A stretch of 64,000 nucleotides of DNA from Ruania alkalisoli (GTDB lineage Bacteria; Actinomycetota; Actinomycetes; Actinomycetales; Beutenbergiaceae). How positions within the stretch are numbered: the first letter of the stretch is position 1; each line of letters begins with the position of its first letter. This document shows positions 44,929 through 53,519 of the stretch, one piece after another. The notes under the pieces were generated by a model. It did not search any database. It saw only the letters and a program-made list of their open reading frames with translations, and was not told the DNA's origin. A program made the position numbers and the translations under genes. The stretch spans positions 2,327,581 to 2,391,580 of the forward strand of contig NZ_CP063169.1 in NCBI RefSeq assembly GCF_014960965.1. The letters run 5' to 3'.

Positions 44929-46353
44929 ATGTTCAGTAGTGCCGAGGAGGCCATCGCCTTCACCAAGGAGCAGGACGTCAAGTTCGTTGACGTCCGCTTT
45001 TGCGACCTGCCGGGGGTGATGCAGCACTTCAACATCCCGGTGGAAGCGTTCAATGAGGACGCTTTCAAGGACGGCCTGATGTTCGACGGCTCGTCGATCC
45101 GCGGTTTCCAGGCGATCCACGAATCCGACATGAAGCTCGTGCCGGACGTGACGAGCGCATTCATCGACCCGTTCCGTAAGCAGAAGACGCTGGTGGTGAA
45201 CTTCTCCATCGTCGACCCGTTCACGGACGAGCCGTACTCGCGCGACCCGCGCAACATTGCCGCCAAGGCTGAGGCCTACCTCGCCTCCACCGGAATCGCC
45301 GACACCGTGTTCTTCGGACCGGAGGCTGAGTTCTACGTCTTCGACGACGTGCGATTCCAGACCACGCAGCACTCCTCCTTCTACTACATCGACTCTAACG
45401 AGGCGGCCTGGAACACCGGCCGCGAGGAAGAGGGCGGCAACCTCGGGTACAAGACCCGGTACAAGGGCGGCTACTTCCCCGTCTCCCCCAACGACCAATT
45501 CGCCGATCTGCGCGACACGATGGTGACCCAGCTGCAGGAGGTCGGGCTCGAGGTCGAGCGGGCGCACCACGAGGTGGGCACCGCCGGTCAGCAGGAGATC
45601 AACTACAAGTTCAGCACGCTTCGCGCCGCGGCCGACGATCTGATGAAGTTCAAGTACATCATCAAGAACGTGGCCTGGGAGGCCGGTAAGTCGGCCACCT
45701 TCATGCCGAAGCCGCTCTTCGGCGACAACGGTTCGGGTATGCACTCCCACCAGTCGCTGTGGAAGAACGGCGAGCCGTTGTTCTACGACGAGCGCGGGTA
45801 CGGCGGACTCTCGGACCTCGCTCGCTGGTACATCGGCGGTCTGCTGGCGCACGCTCCCTCGCTGCTGGCGTTCACGAACCCGTCGCTGAACTCTTTCCAC
45901 CGTCTGGTGCCGGGCTTCGAGGCTCCGGTCAACCTGGTCTACTCGGCCCGGAACCGTTCTGCCTGCATCCGTATTCCGGTCACCGGAACCTCGCCGAAGG
46001 CCAAGCGCGTGGAGTTCCGCGTGCCGGACCCGTCCTCGAACCCGTACCTGGCATTCTCCGCGATGCTGATGGCCGGGATCGACGGCATCAAGAACCGTAT
46101 CGAGCCGCCGGAGCCGGTCGACAAGGACCTCTACGAGCTGCCGCCGGAGGAGCACGCACAGATCGCGCAGGTCCCGGACTCCCTCACAGGAGTGCTCGAC
46201 GCTCTCGAAGCCGACCACGACTACCTCACCGAGGGCGATGTCTTCACGCCGGACCTCATCGAGACGTGGATCGACTACAAGCGCACCAACGAGGTGGACG
46301 CGGTCCGTCTGCGGCCGCACCCGCACGAGTTCGAGCTGTACTACGACCTCTGA
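44929..46353 (+). CDS. glnA: Glutamine synthetase, type I
   Basis: Makes glutamine from glutamate, ammonia and ATP; central nitrogen enzyme. Length 474 residues, normal for GSI-beta. Motifs: [41 protein letters not shown] (metal site), [48 protein letters not shown]. The Tyr adenylylation site is in [16 protein letters not shown] lies 6 bases before the ATG at 44929, which is preferred to upstream in-frame starts. A large hairpin follows the gene; the accessory island begins right after it. Confidence 0.97.
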   Translation: MFSSAEEAIAFTKEQDVKFVDVRFCDLPGVMQHFNIPVEAFNEDAFKDGLMFDGSSIRGFQAIHESDMKLVPDVTSAFIDPFRKQKTLVVNFSIVDPFTDEPYSRDPRNIAAKAEAYLASTGIADTVFFGPEAEFYVFDDVRFQTTQHSSFYYIDSNEAAWNTGREEEGGNLGYKTRYKGGYFPVSPNDQFADLRDTMVTQLQEVGLEVERAHHEVGTAGQQEINYKFSTLRAAADDLMKFKYIIKNVAWEAGKSATFMPKPLFGDNGSGMHSHQSLWKNGEPLFYDERGYGGLSDLARWYIGGLLAHAPSLLAFTNPSLNSFHRLVPGFEAPVNLVYSARNRSACIRIPVTGTSPKAKRVEFRVPDPSSNPYLAFSAMLMAGIDGIKNRIEPPEPVDKDLYELPPEEHAQIAQVPDSLTGVLDALEADHDYLTEGDVFTPDLIETWIDYKRTNEVDAVRLRPHPHEFELYYDL

Positions 46354-46385
46354 TCTGAGGGTTCTCTCCCTCTGTCAGTAGTTGC

Positions 46386-46450
46386 CGAAAACGGCGGCTG
46401 ACCTGCGGAAACGTCTTTCGACGTCTTCCAGCGTCAGTCGCCGTTTTTCG
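46386..46450 (+). terminator. Terminator of glnA
   Basis: Imperfect inverted repeat (46386-46402 with 46433-46450) surrounding an inner ACGTC/GACGT hairpin; the distal arm contains a run of five T. It begins 32 bases after the glnA stop. Confidence 0.65.
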
Positions 46451-46519
46451 TTGGTGTGTGTCACCAGTGTGTCTACGGAACCGGCGGACATCGCCAGACC
46501 GGGCGGCTCACCTAGGGGT

Positions 46520-47416
46520 ATGAAGCTCTCCGTTCACTCCCCCGACGAGCTGGCTGCGGCACTCCCCCACCTGCTCGGGTTCAAGCCCGAGGAGTCGGTC
46601 GTGTTCGTGCCGATGAGCGCCGCCCTACCCATCGCTCGCATCGACCTTCCGACCACTCCGAAAGGCCGCGACGCGGCCTGGGAGGCCATCCGCTCCCCTC
46701 TCGGCCGCTACGCCCGGCCAGGAGCCAGCCTGGGCATCGTCTGCGTCACAGCGGACCGCGAAGAAGCGGATCGAGTCGTCCAGGACTTCGCCGCTCGACT
46801 CGACACGATCGGCATCGACACCGCGCTCATGCTGTGGGCGAACGACTCCGAGTGGCATGACTACTACCTGGGCGAGTCCGGCCATCAGACCGAAGCGGCG
46901 CGCGAGTATGTCGCTGCCGAGATGGCCCCGACAGACCGCCCGCGGCCTGCGGCCAGCCGTGCGTCGTTGGCGTCATCGTTAGTCGGCGACCGGGAACCCG
47001 TCGCGGAGCTCTTGCCCGAGGCTCGGGAAGCCGCCGAGACGACGACGCCACGCGCCGAGGCCAAGTGGGCTGTCGGGCGGCTCAAGAAGTTCCACGCCGA
47101 CAGTCGACCGCTGTCTGATCGTGACGCGGCTCGGCTGCTCGTCGCCGTCGAGACGATCCCGATTCGTGACCGACTGTGGGACGACATGACAACCGACAAC
47201 GCGGGCTCACACGTCTCCCTGTGGACCAACCTGACTCGGAGGGCTCCCGACGAGGTGCGCTCCGCTCCCGCCTCCCTGTTGGGTCTCGCCTCATGGCTGA
47301 GTGGAGACGGTGCCAAGGCTCTGTGCGCGGTGGAGCAGGTGCCGCGAGATAGCCGCTACCCGCTCGCCGGGTTGGTGGCCGCCGTGGTCGAGTCGGCTAT
47401 GCACCCGCGCGAGTAG
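46520..47416 (+). CDS. DUF4192 family protein (second copy)
   Basis: Protein of 298 residues, shorter relative of the gene at 2147-3298. The N-terminal hallmark KLSVHSPDELAAALPHLLGFKPEESVVFVPM matches the family, as does the C-terminal LLGLASWLSGDGAKALCAVEQV. It lacks the Cys cluster seen in the chromosomal copy. No clear Shine-Dalgarno precedes the ATG. It is the first gene after the glnA terminator, in a region with mobile genes; DUF4192 genes are also found on actinobacterial plasmids and integrative elements, so it probably arrived with the island. Confidence 0.78.
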   Translation: MKLSVHSPDELAAALPHLLGFKPEESVVFVPMSAALPIARIDLPTTPKGRDAAWEAIRSPLGRYARPGASLGIVCVTADREEADRVVQDFAARLDTIGIDTALMLWANDSEWHDYYLGESGHQTEAAREYVAAEMAPTDRPRPAASRASLASSLVGDREPVAELLPEAREAAETTTPRAEAKWAVGRLKKFHADSRPLSDRDAARLLVAVETIPIRDRLWDDMTTDNAGSHVSLWTNLTRRAPDEVRSAPASLLGLASWLSGDGAKALCAVEQVPRDSRYPLAGLVAAVVESAMHPRE

Positions 47417-47522
47417 GAGTCGGTCAAGAGGATCGGCCAAGATGCCGACGTTGCTGCACCGCGGCCGGGACCACGGAACAATCCCATCCGACCCGCGCCC
47501 GCACTCTGAGAAGGCAGCTCCG

Positions 47523-47699
47523 ATGGAGACTCCGCGCCGTCGACAGCCCCCAAGCCGCTTGGAGCGCCGACTCGCCCGGCGGGTGAGGCTCCGAGCGCGA
47601 CCAACGAAGGGTTCCCCTGTGCCTGTCGATGTGATGCGCCGTGACGAGATTGTGTGGCTCGACAAAGGGCGGCAGAGCGGCGACGAGCGGTCATTCTGA
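47523..47699 (+). CDS. Small basic protein of unknown function
   Basis: A 58-residue, strongly basic protein (RRRQPPSRLERRLARRVRLRARPTKG, then VPVDVMRRDEIVWLDKGRQSGDER). AAGG lies 8 bases before the ATG. No family is recognised. It sits between the DUF4192 gene and a membrane protein on the other strand. It may be a small cargo gene of the island; the call rests on the ribosome site and coding-like composition only. Confidence 0.45.
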   Translation: METPRRRQPPSRLERRLARRVRLRARPTKGSPVPVDVMRRDEIVWLDKGRQSGDERSF

Positions 47700-47723
47700 C
47701 GTAGCGCCCGTTACGTGTCGGGC

Positions 47724-48071
47724 CTACGCGGTGACCATCGGGGCGTAGCGAGAGGCAGCGCGACGCTCCTTGAACTCGTGCAGACGAACGCGCACCAGCA
47801 ACACGAGACTGACCGGCCCCATGATGGCGAACTTCATCGCGTTCCAGATGAATAGCAGCACGAGGACGTTGAGCCAACCCGGCCCACCTTCACGGATGAT
47901 CGTTGTGCAGACGCTCGCGGCGTACAAGTACGGCACGGCCAGGAGCATCGCGGGGACGCCCCACTTCAAACCCCGGCGGGTGCGGATCAGATCGAGCGCG
48001 ATGTTGGTGGGCATGTAGAAGCGCAGGTAGTACCGGGCGTGTTCGCTGGCGGTCCAGATGAGTCGAAGCAT
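47724..48071 (-). CDS. Small membrane protein of unknown function
   Basis: 115 residues: an amphipathic N-terminus (MLRLIWTASEHARYYLRFYMPTNIALDLIRTRRGLKWG) followed by two transmembrane helices (VPAMLLAVPYLYAASVCTTII and WLNVLVLLFIWNAMKFAIMGPVSLVLLV) and a basic tail (RLHEFKERRAASRYAP). AGAGAGG lies about 10 bases before the ATG at 48071; the frame stays open far upstream but there it is the complement of the neighbouring DprA-like gene. Function unknown; divergent from that gene. Confidence 0.65.
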   Translation of the reverse strand: MLRLIWTASEHARYYLRFYMPTNIALDLIRTRRGLKWGVPAMLLAVPYLYAASVCTTIIREGGPGWLNVLVLLFIWNAMKFAIMGPVSLVLLVRVRLHEFKERRAASRYAPMVTA

Positions 48072-48284
48072 GACGGCAGTCCTCTCTCGGGTCTGGCGAC
48101 AGAGAACCTTGAAGGACTGCCCAGCGAGCCGGACGGTCGTGCCACCACGTCGGGCGCGGTGGCGAACCTTAGAAGAAGTCGCCTTGCTTTCACCATACGC
48201 CTGAGCACGGACAGCTGGAACCCTCGTAGACGGCTGACCTGAGCGCACCTGATCGGTGAATCTTCCGAGCGAGAGGAATCGATC

Positions 48285-49280
48285 ATGGCGACGATGGCCG
48301 AGCAGGTGGCAGGCGAGCGGATGGCTCGCATGGTGTTGTCGATGATCGCGGAGCCGGACGACTCGGTGACCGGACACGTTCTGGCTCGGTTCGGTGGCGT
48401 GGAAACGCTGCGGCTGGTCGAGTCTGACGACCCGATCCCCGATCTGGAGCGTGCGGACGCGATGCTGTGGCGCGAGCACTTGCGGGTGAACCTGACCGCA
48501 GACCTGTTCGAGAGGGTCGCCGCGCCCGCCCAGCGCGGCATCGGCACCTTGATTCCCTCCGACGACCATTGGCCCACCGGCCTCAACGACCTTGGCGTCC
48601 TCGCCCCGTACGTCTTGTGGACACGCGGCGCGACCTCTCTGCTGCGCTCACCCCTGCGTGAGCGGGTCACCATCACCGGAGCACGCTCGGCCACCGCCTA
48701 CGGCCTGGAGATCACCAGTGACCTGGCCGCGAATCTGGCCGACGATGAGCGTGTGATCATCTCCGGTGGCGGTTTCGGGATTGACGGTGCCGCTCACCGC
48801 GGCACGCTGCCCCAAGGCGGGCACACGGTCGCGGTGCTCGCGTGTGGCGTCGACCGGGCCTACCCATCGGCCCACCGTGACATGTTGGAGCAGATCGGTG
48901 ATGTCGGACTGCTGGTGAGCGAGCTGCCTCCGGGCACGGTGCCGGCCCGTCAGCGGTTCCTCGCTCGCGGACGCCTTCTCGCCGCGACCTCGGGTGCGAC
49001 CGTAGTGCCCGAAGCCGCTCCGCGGTCCGGCGCTCTGTACGTCGCCTCCCGCGCCCACCTGCTCGGCCGCGCGGTGGCGGCAGTGCCCGGCCCCGTCACC
49101 AGCATTGTCAGTCAAGGACCGCACGAGCTCATCAAACAGGGTCAAGCCTCCCTCGCCACCGAGACCAGTGACATCACCCGGCTCCTCGATAGCGGGCCTG
49201 CGCGACGCCAGAGAGCTGGCACTTTGGAACTCGGGTATCGGCCAGACCGTGAGCCACCGTCGAGCGGGCGGCTGCTCTAG
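48285..49280 (+). CDS. DprA/Smf-like DNA-processing protein
   Basis: 331-residue member of the DprA family, whose chromosomal form protects incoming single-stranded DNA and loads RecA. The Rossmann-like core is clear: VTITGARSATAYGLEITSDLA, VIISGGGFGIDGAAHRGTL, TVAVLACGVDRAYPSAHRDML, ATVVPEAAPRSGALYVASRAHLLGRAVAAVPGPV. The usual RRNRLIA motif is altered (RQRFLARGRLLAA). GAGAGGA precedes the ATG. Its place in an island beside insertion sequences, away from the usual rnhB/yifB neighbours, suggests a mobile-element version rather than the housekeeping gene. The IS3 element starts 31 bases after its stop. Confidence 0.85.
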   Translation: MATMAEQVAGERMARMVLSMIAEPDDSVTGHVLARFGGVETLRLVESDDPIPDLERADAMLWREHLRVNLTADLFERVAAPAQRGIGTLIPSDDHWPTGLNDLGVLAPYVLWTRGATSLLRSPLRERVTITGARSATAYGLEITSDLAANLADDERVIISGGGFGIDGAAHRGTLPQGGHTVAVLACGVDRAYPSAHRDMLEQIGDVGLLVSELPPGTVPARQRFLARGRLLAATSGATVVPEAAPRSGALYVASRAHLLGRAVAAVPGPVTSIVSQGPHELIKQGQASLATETSDITRLLDSGPARRQRAGTLELGYRPDREPPSSGRLL

Positions 49281-49342
49281 ACGGAGACTGCCGCGCTGGA
49301 CCGAGGTCGTGTGAACCGCACTGGGTCTGATGGAGACTCGGC

Positions 49343-50189
49343 CTATTGGATTCCGACCAGTTGTTGGTCGGTCCGTTGGGCAGCATAGTGTGCCTGTTCG
49401 TACTCGGCCGGGGGCAGGTCGCCGAGGTAGCCGTGGAGGCGTTCGGTGTTGTGCCAGTGCACCCAGCCCAGGGTCGCGAGTTCGACGTCCTCGACTGCTC
49501 TTCCACGGGCCACGCTCATCACGTGCGGGCCCGCGGATGAGCTCGGCCTTGTAGTAGCCGTTCACGGTCTCAGCGAGGGCATTGTCGTAACTGTCGCCGA
49601 CGGTCCCGATCGAGGGGACCGCGCCGATCTCGGCGAGCCGCTCGCCGTAGCGCAGACTGGTGAATTGACTGCCCGCGTCACTGTGACAACGTAGGCCGGT
49701 CAGCTGGGTGCCGCGAGACCAGCGGGCCATCTCGATCGCATCCAGAACCATCTGGGTACGCATGTGGGCTGCGACCCGCCAACCCACGATCATCCGGCTG
49801 AATGCGTCGATGATGAAGCACACGTAGGCGACACCTGCCCAGGTGGGCACGAACGTCAGATCCGTCACCCACAACTGGTTCGGCGCGCTCGCTGTGAAGT
49901 CGCGTTTGACCAGGTCCGGATGCCTCGGCGCGACCGGGCCCGGGCGGGTGGTGCGCACCCGTTTGGTCCGCACCACCCCAGCGATGCCCTCGACGCGCAT
50001 CAGCCGCGCCACCTGGTCCCGGCCGACGTCGTAGCCGGCCCGGCGGGCTGCCTTCCACAGCTTCCGGGCCCCGTAGACGCGGTAGTTCTCCTCCCACAGC
50101 TGGCGTAGCGCCGGCCCCAGATCCGCGTCCCGGAGGGCGCGGGCCGAGGGCGGGCGGTTCCGGGCGGCGTAATACGTGCTCGGAGCCAT
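49343..50189 (-). pseudogene. IS3-family transposase OrfB, frameshifted
   Basis: Catalytic part of an IS3-type DDE transposase. Reading from MAPSTYYAARN, the integrase core shows Asp in WVTDLTFVPTWAGVAYVCFIIDAFSR, Asp in GLRCHSDAGSQF and Glu in DSYDNALAETVNGYYKAE. After LIRGPA one extra base near 49520 shifts the frame; the normal ending (ARG.AVEDVELATLGWVHWHNTERLHGYLGDLPPAEYEQAHYAAQR) is still readable in the next frame to a TAG at 49343. The upstream part (EEIVAFVEANKDDVVAGRRLGVEPICKVLQ) overlaps OrfA and would be joined by programmed frameshifting. The extra base probably inactivates it. Confidence 0.8.
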
Positions 50190-50269
50190 CTGCAGTACCT
50201 TGCAGATGGGCTCGACTCCGAGCCGGCGACCAGCGACGACGTCGTCCTTGTTCGCCTCGACAAAAGCGA

Positions 50270-50650
50270 CTATCTCTTCGAGGGGCGGTCGAGCTCCGCC
50301 GCGAAGAAACTGGCCGCCCTCCGAAGGATTTCGTTGGTCCGGCGCAGCTCGCGGTTCTCCTGCTCCAACGCCTTCATCCGCTCGGACTCCTGGCTGCTCA
50401 CGCCCGGCGCCTGGCCCTCGTCGATGTCAGCCTGCTTGACCCAGGTGCACACCGACTCCGCCCCATACCCGAGCTGGTCCGCGACCCGCTTGACCGTCCC
50501 CTGAAACGTTCCCAACTCGGCCCGAAGGGTGCGCACCATCCTCACCGCCGCGGCCTTCTCCTCCTCGCTGTACCGACGCGACGTCGGCCCACCAGCAACC
50601 TGCTTGCTCGCCATGACTCCATCCTCGCTTCCAAGCTCAGGAGTCTCCAC
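50270..50650 (-). CDS. IS3-family transposase OrfA
   Basis: Helix-turn-helix DNA-binding subunit of 126 residues or fewer. RRYSEEEKAAAVRMVRTLRAELGTFQGTVKRVADQLGYGAESVCTWVKQADIDEG is the HTH part, followed by the leucine-zipper-like coiled coil ERMKALEQENRELRRTNEILRRAASFFAAELDRP. The ATG at about 50614 (MASKQVAGGPTSRRY) is the more likely start, since the first codons of the longer frame lie in the terminal repeat. OrfB overlaps it in another frame. Confidence 0.88.
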   Translation of the reverse strand: METPELGSEDGVMASKQVAGGPTSRRYSEEEKAAAVRMVRTLRAELGTFQGTVKRVADQLGYGAESVCTWVKQADIDEGQAPGVSSQESERMKALEQENRELRRTNEILRRAASFFAAELDRPSKR

Positions 50651-50659
50651 CGAACAGTG

Positions 50660-50910
50660 AAGATGTGGGTGAGCGATCCGGTGTAGGTGCCTGACCTGCC
50701 ATCAAACTGACCCGCCCGAGCGGTGGTGTCCTGCCTAGGATGCGTCGGCTCCCTTCGCCGGATCGCTCACCAGTGCGGAAGGGGTCCGGACCGGGCGGGG
50801 ATGTGACTTCATAGGACCCTGTCGAGCAGCGGTGTCCCGTCACTGTTGTGTCCGCCCGGCCCGGTGCGGTCATCCTCCCGGCTGGCAAACGACCCTCAGG
50901 GAGGAGACGC
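50660..50910 (+). ncRNA. Candidate bridge RNA region of the IS110 element
   Basis: The IS110 family encodes a structured bridge RNA in the non-coding end beside the transposase; in this element the only long non-coding end is upstream of the gene. The stretch contains several self-complementary GC-rich segments. No secondary structure was computed, so exact ends and the target and donor loops are unknown. Confidence 0.35.
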
Positions 50911-50916
50911 CCCAGC

Positions 50917-51978
50917 ATGACCGCGATCATTGAATCACCGCAATCGGCAGGACTGGTCGCCGGCGTGGATGCGCACAAGGATGCCCACCACGTCGTCGCA
51001 CTCGATACCCAAGGTCGCAGGATCGCCGACCGCGCATTCGTGGCAACCGAGCATGGATACCGAGAGTTGCTCGAGTGGCTGACCTCTCTCGGTGAGATCG
51101 CTCGGGTCGGTGTGGAATCGACTGGCTCCTACGCTGCGGGCCTGACCAGGTACCTGCTCGCCCACGGTGTGCAGGTCATCGAGGTCAACCAACCTCGCCC
51201 CCACACTCGCGCCCGGCTGGGCAAGGACGATTCGATCGACGCCGAGGCTGCAGCACGCAAAGTCCTCGCAGGCCAAGCCAGCGCTCGTCCGAAAATGACC
51301 ACAGGTCTGGTGGAGTCCATCCGGGTCTTGCGTCTGACGCGCGAGTCGGCCATCAAGACTCGCACCCAGGCGCTGGTACAGCTCCAAGACGTCCTGATCA
51401 CCGCCCCGGCGGTCCTGCGCGAGCAGATCACCGCACGCAGCGGACGCGGCAAGGCAACCGTGTGCGCGCGTCTTCGCCCGGACCTGGCACAGCTGGATGA
51501 CCCACTCCACGCCGCCAAGTTCGCGCTGCGCGCCCTTGCACGCCGGGCGCTGGAACTGGAGGCAGAGATCGGCGAGATCGACACCCAGCTCGACGCCTTG
51601 GTCGCGCGCGCGGTGCCAACGCTGACGAGCAAGATCGCGATCGGTACCCAGCACGCCGCTCAACTGCTCATCACTGCCGGTCAGAACATCGACCGACTCA
51701 AGTCCGAAGCCGCCTTTGCCAGGCTCTGCGGAGTCGCTCCCATCCCAGTGTCCTCGGGCAGGACCCACCGAATGCGCCTACACCGAGGTGGGGACCGACA
51801 GGCGAACCGAGCGCTGCACATGATCGCCGTCTGCCGGCTCCGATACGATCAACGCACCCGGTCCTACGCCGCCCGCCGAGCCGCTGAAGGCCTGTCAAAA
51901 AAGGACATCCTGCGCTGCCTCAAACGCTTCATCGCTCGCGAGGTCTTCCACGACCTCATAGCACTTGACGGTCTATAG
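50917..51978 (+). CDS. IS110-family transposase (DEDD recombinase)
   Basis: 353 residues, full length. The N-terminal RuvC-like DEDD domain shows Asp in VAGVDAHKDAHHVVAL, Glu in RVGVESTGSY and the Asp pair in GKDDSIDAEAAARKVLAG. The C-terminal Tnp20 domain has the catalytic Ser region ARLCGVAPIPVSSGRTHRMRLHRGGDRQANRALHMIAVCRLR. GGGAGGAG lies about 10 bases before the ATG. No frameshift or stop, so the element may still be active. It is a different lineage from the decayed copy near 24.2 kb. Confidence 0.92.
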   Translation: MTAIIESPQSAGLVAGVDAHKDAHHVVALDTQGRRIADRAFVATEHGYRELLEWLTSLGEIARVGVESTGSYAAGLTRYLLAHGVQVIEVNQPRPHTRARLGKDDSIDAEAAARKVLAGQASARPKMTTGLVESIRVLRLTRESAIKTRTQALVQLQDVLITAPAVLREQITARSGRGKATVCARLRPDLAQLDDPLHAAKFALRALARRALELEAEIGEIDTQLDALVARAVPTLTSKIAIGTQHAAQLLITAGQNIDRLKSEAAFARLCGVAPIPVSSGRTHRMRLHRGGDRQANRALHMIAVCRLRYDQRTRSYAARRAAEGLSKKDILRCLKRFIAREVFHDLIALDGL

Positions 51979-52175
51979 GACCATCCCAGTGCGGTTCACT
52001 CAGCCCGAGAATGCTATCTCCCCTTCTCGCTTCTCGCTTAAGTCGCAAGGCGCCGGCTCGCAGATCCAAGGTCAAGATTTCCGGGTTGATCTGCAGATTC
52101 CTGCGGCGAACTGATTCCGTCAGACTGTGGAGGTATAGAAGCATTCGGGCGCCCGCCCAAGATCTGGAGACACGA

Positions 52176-53285
52176 ATGATGAGCACCGCAACCCTAACCA
52201 TCACGTCGGCCGAAGAGCCACGCCTGCGCCAGGTCATGAAGGACATCCAGAAGGACGTCGCCGCGTACTACGCCGAAACCGCCCGAGGCGGTGACCTCGG
52301 CGTGCACGCCCGCAACTGGCTCAGCCGGGTCCAGAACCTCAACGACCTACTCACCGAACGGCTCGGCGACAAGGTCACCTATCTGGCGCTGTTCAAGCCC
52401 ACGCCGACACCCGGAGCCGAGCTCATCAACGCGGTCAAGTACGCCCGCAACGTGGACCAACACCTGATGTTCGAGGTCTCACCGAGCGAGGACGGCCTTA
52501 TCGGTGGCGCCCACGGCATGCGGACCTACGGCTGCTGGCGCCCCATCCCTGCCGCCACCCACACTGAGCTGCGTCCGGGAACGCAGGCTCTTCTGCCCGC
52601 GTACCAGGCGAACATGGAGGGCAAGGAGCTGACGGGCACGATGCTGGCCGTACTCCGTTTCTTCGCCGACATCGCGCCGCAGATCGTGCACCGCGACCAC
52701 CGCGGTGAGTGGACCGGCTTCCCACTCAAGAGCCAGCCCGCGGTCGGTGATCCCTTGCATCCCGAGGAGCCTGTCGGCGACATCGCGGCCGCGAACGTCT
52801 GGCTCAATGGGCGCCGCCCAAATGGGGACCTACGAGTCGTCATTGGCCAGTTCACAATGGAGGAGTCGCCCTACCTTGTCGGGTTCACTTTCGCCGACCA
52901 ACTCTCCTTCTCCCCGTTCGTCGAAACACCTGAGCAGGTCACCTACGACATGGCCACAGGGTTCGCCTACCTCCAGGGCGACGTAGCCGCCAACGTCGAG
53001 AACGTCACCGACAAGTTCCCCATGCCCCCAGACGGTGCCGTCCTCCGCAGCCCCAAGGACGTGACGACCTGGGCAACCCCACTCACCCAGACCAGCTACG
53101 GAACGGACTGGATGACCGGCTTGACCCCGACAGTTGGCGGCACATCGTCTCTGTCGAGCACCCGGGTTGGCTCCCGGACTATGTTGCGTACGAGCAACGC
53201 CGGGCGTTCCGGCTGTACGCCCAGGTGCCGCCGCGCTAGCCCGTGCCCGGAGCAGCAACCGCGTGGCAGCGGTTGGTCGAGGTGA
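52176..53285 (+). pseudogene. Unknown island gene with an apparent frameshift near 53.06 kb
   Basis: An open frame of 369 residues beginning MMSTATLTITSAEEPRLRQVMKDIQKDVAAYYAETARGGDLG. No family is recognised. It looks coding up to about residue 295 (PDGAVLRSPKD). After that the frame becomes Ser/Thr/Arg-rich and unlike protein, while another frame reads sensibly: DDLGNPTHPDQLRNGLDDRLDPDSWRHIVSVEHPGWLPDYVAYEQRRAFRLYAQVPPR then a TAG at 53237-53239. The simplest reading is one indel at about 53055-53070. It may be a recent inactivation, a sequencing error, or a recoding site. GGAGA precedes the ATG. Confidence 0.6.
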
Positions 53286-53441
53286 GTTCAACGAGTCTGC
53301 TGTGCTGCATGAACCGATGACTTCGGTTTGACCAATCCGTGCAGCAGCTCCATGCATCATCTCGGTGGGGACCATCCCGGCCGCGCGTACCGCTCCCCGC
53401 CGACTGTTGTCGCCATCAGGCGGGAATAAAATCCTTGACTC

Positions 53442-53471
53442 ATGCGAACGCCTCATTCATAGCGTTCGCAT
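53442..53471. terminator. Perfect 10-bp inverted repeat between convergent island genes
   Basis: ATGCGAACGC and GCGTTCGCAT separated by 10 bases, 49 bases beyond the stop codon of the PHP-ATPase gene. Likely a terminator for convergent transcription. The remainder of 53286-53519 shows nothing else. Confidence 0.45.
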
Positions 53472-53519
53472 ACGAACAGAACCGATCCGTGTCGTCCGGC
53501 TTCGGGCACGCCCTCCCGA

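Larger units (their letters stand above)
50651..51984 (+). mobile_element. IS110-family insertion sequence, complete transposase, inserted in the IS3 terminal repeat
   Basis: About 1.33 kb with a roughly 265-base non-coding left end, one transposase gene, and a very short right end of a few bases after the stop. Boundaries are deduced from the split IS3 terminal repeat and are good to a few bases only. IS110 elements lack long inverted repeats and use RNA-guided recombination, consistent with none being seen here. Confidence 0.75.
49311..51999 (-). mobile_element. IS3-family insertion sequence interrupted by an IS110-family element
   Basis: The outer ends are a perfect 15-base inverted repeat: GTGAACCGCACTGGG at 49311-49325 and CCCAGTGCGGTTCAC at 51985-51999. 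Inside the left end TGGAGACTC follows at about 49331-49339, and its complement GAGTCTCCA is at 50641-50649. The expected right terminal repeat of about 28 bases is thus split in two, with the IS110 element between. The IS3 portion carries OrfA and a frameshifted OrfB. No matching 3-bp target duplication is visible at the outer ends. Confidence 0.75.

Noticed and set aside
48072-48569. Long upstream extension of the small membrane protein frame (to 281 codons)
   Set aside because: The extension is antisense to the DprA-like gene and lacks protein character; the ATG at 48071 has its own ribosome site.
49311-51999. Target-site duplication at the ends of the IS3 element
   Set aside because: The 3-base flanks (CGT on the left, TCA on the right outside the 15-base repeat) do not match, so either it has decayed or the site recombined.
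53442-53471. LexA (SOS) operator
   Set aside because: GAAC and GTTC arms are present but 14 bases apart rather than the 4 of an SOS box, and the site lies downstream of genes, so a terminator is more likely.
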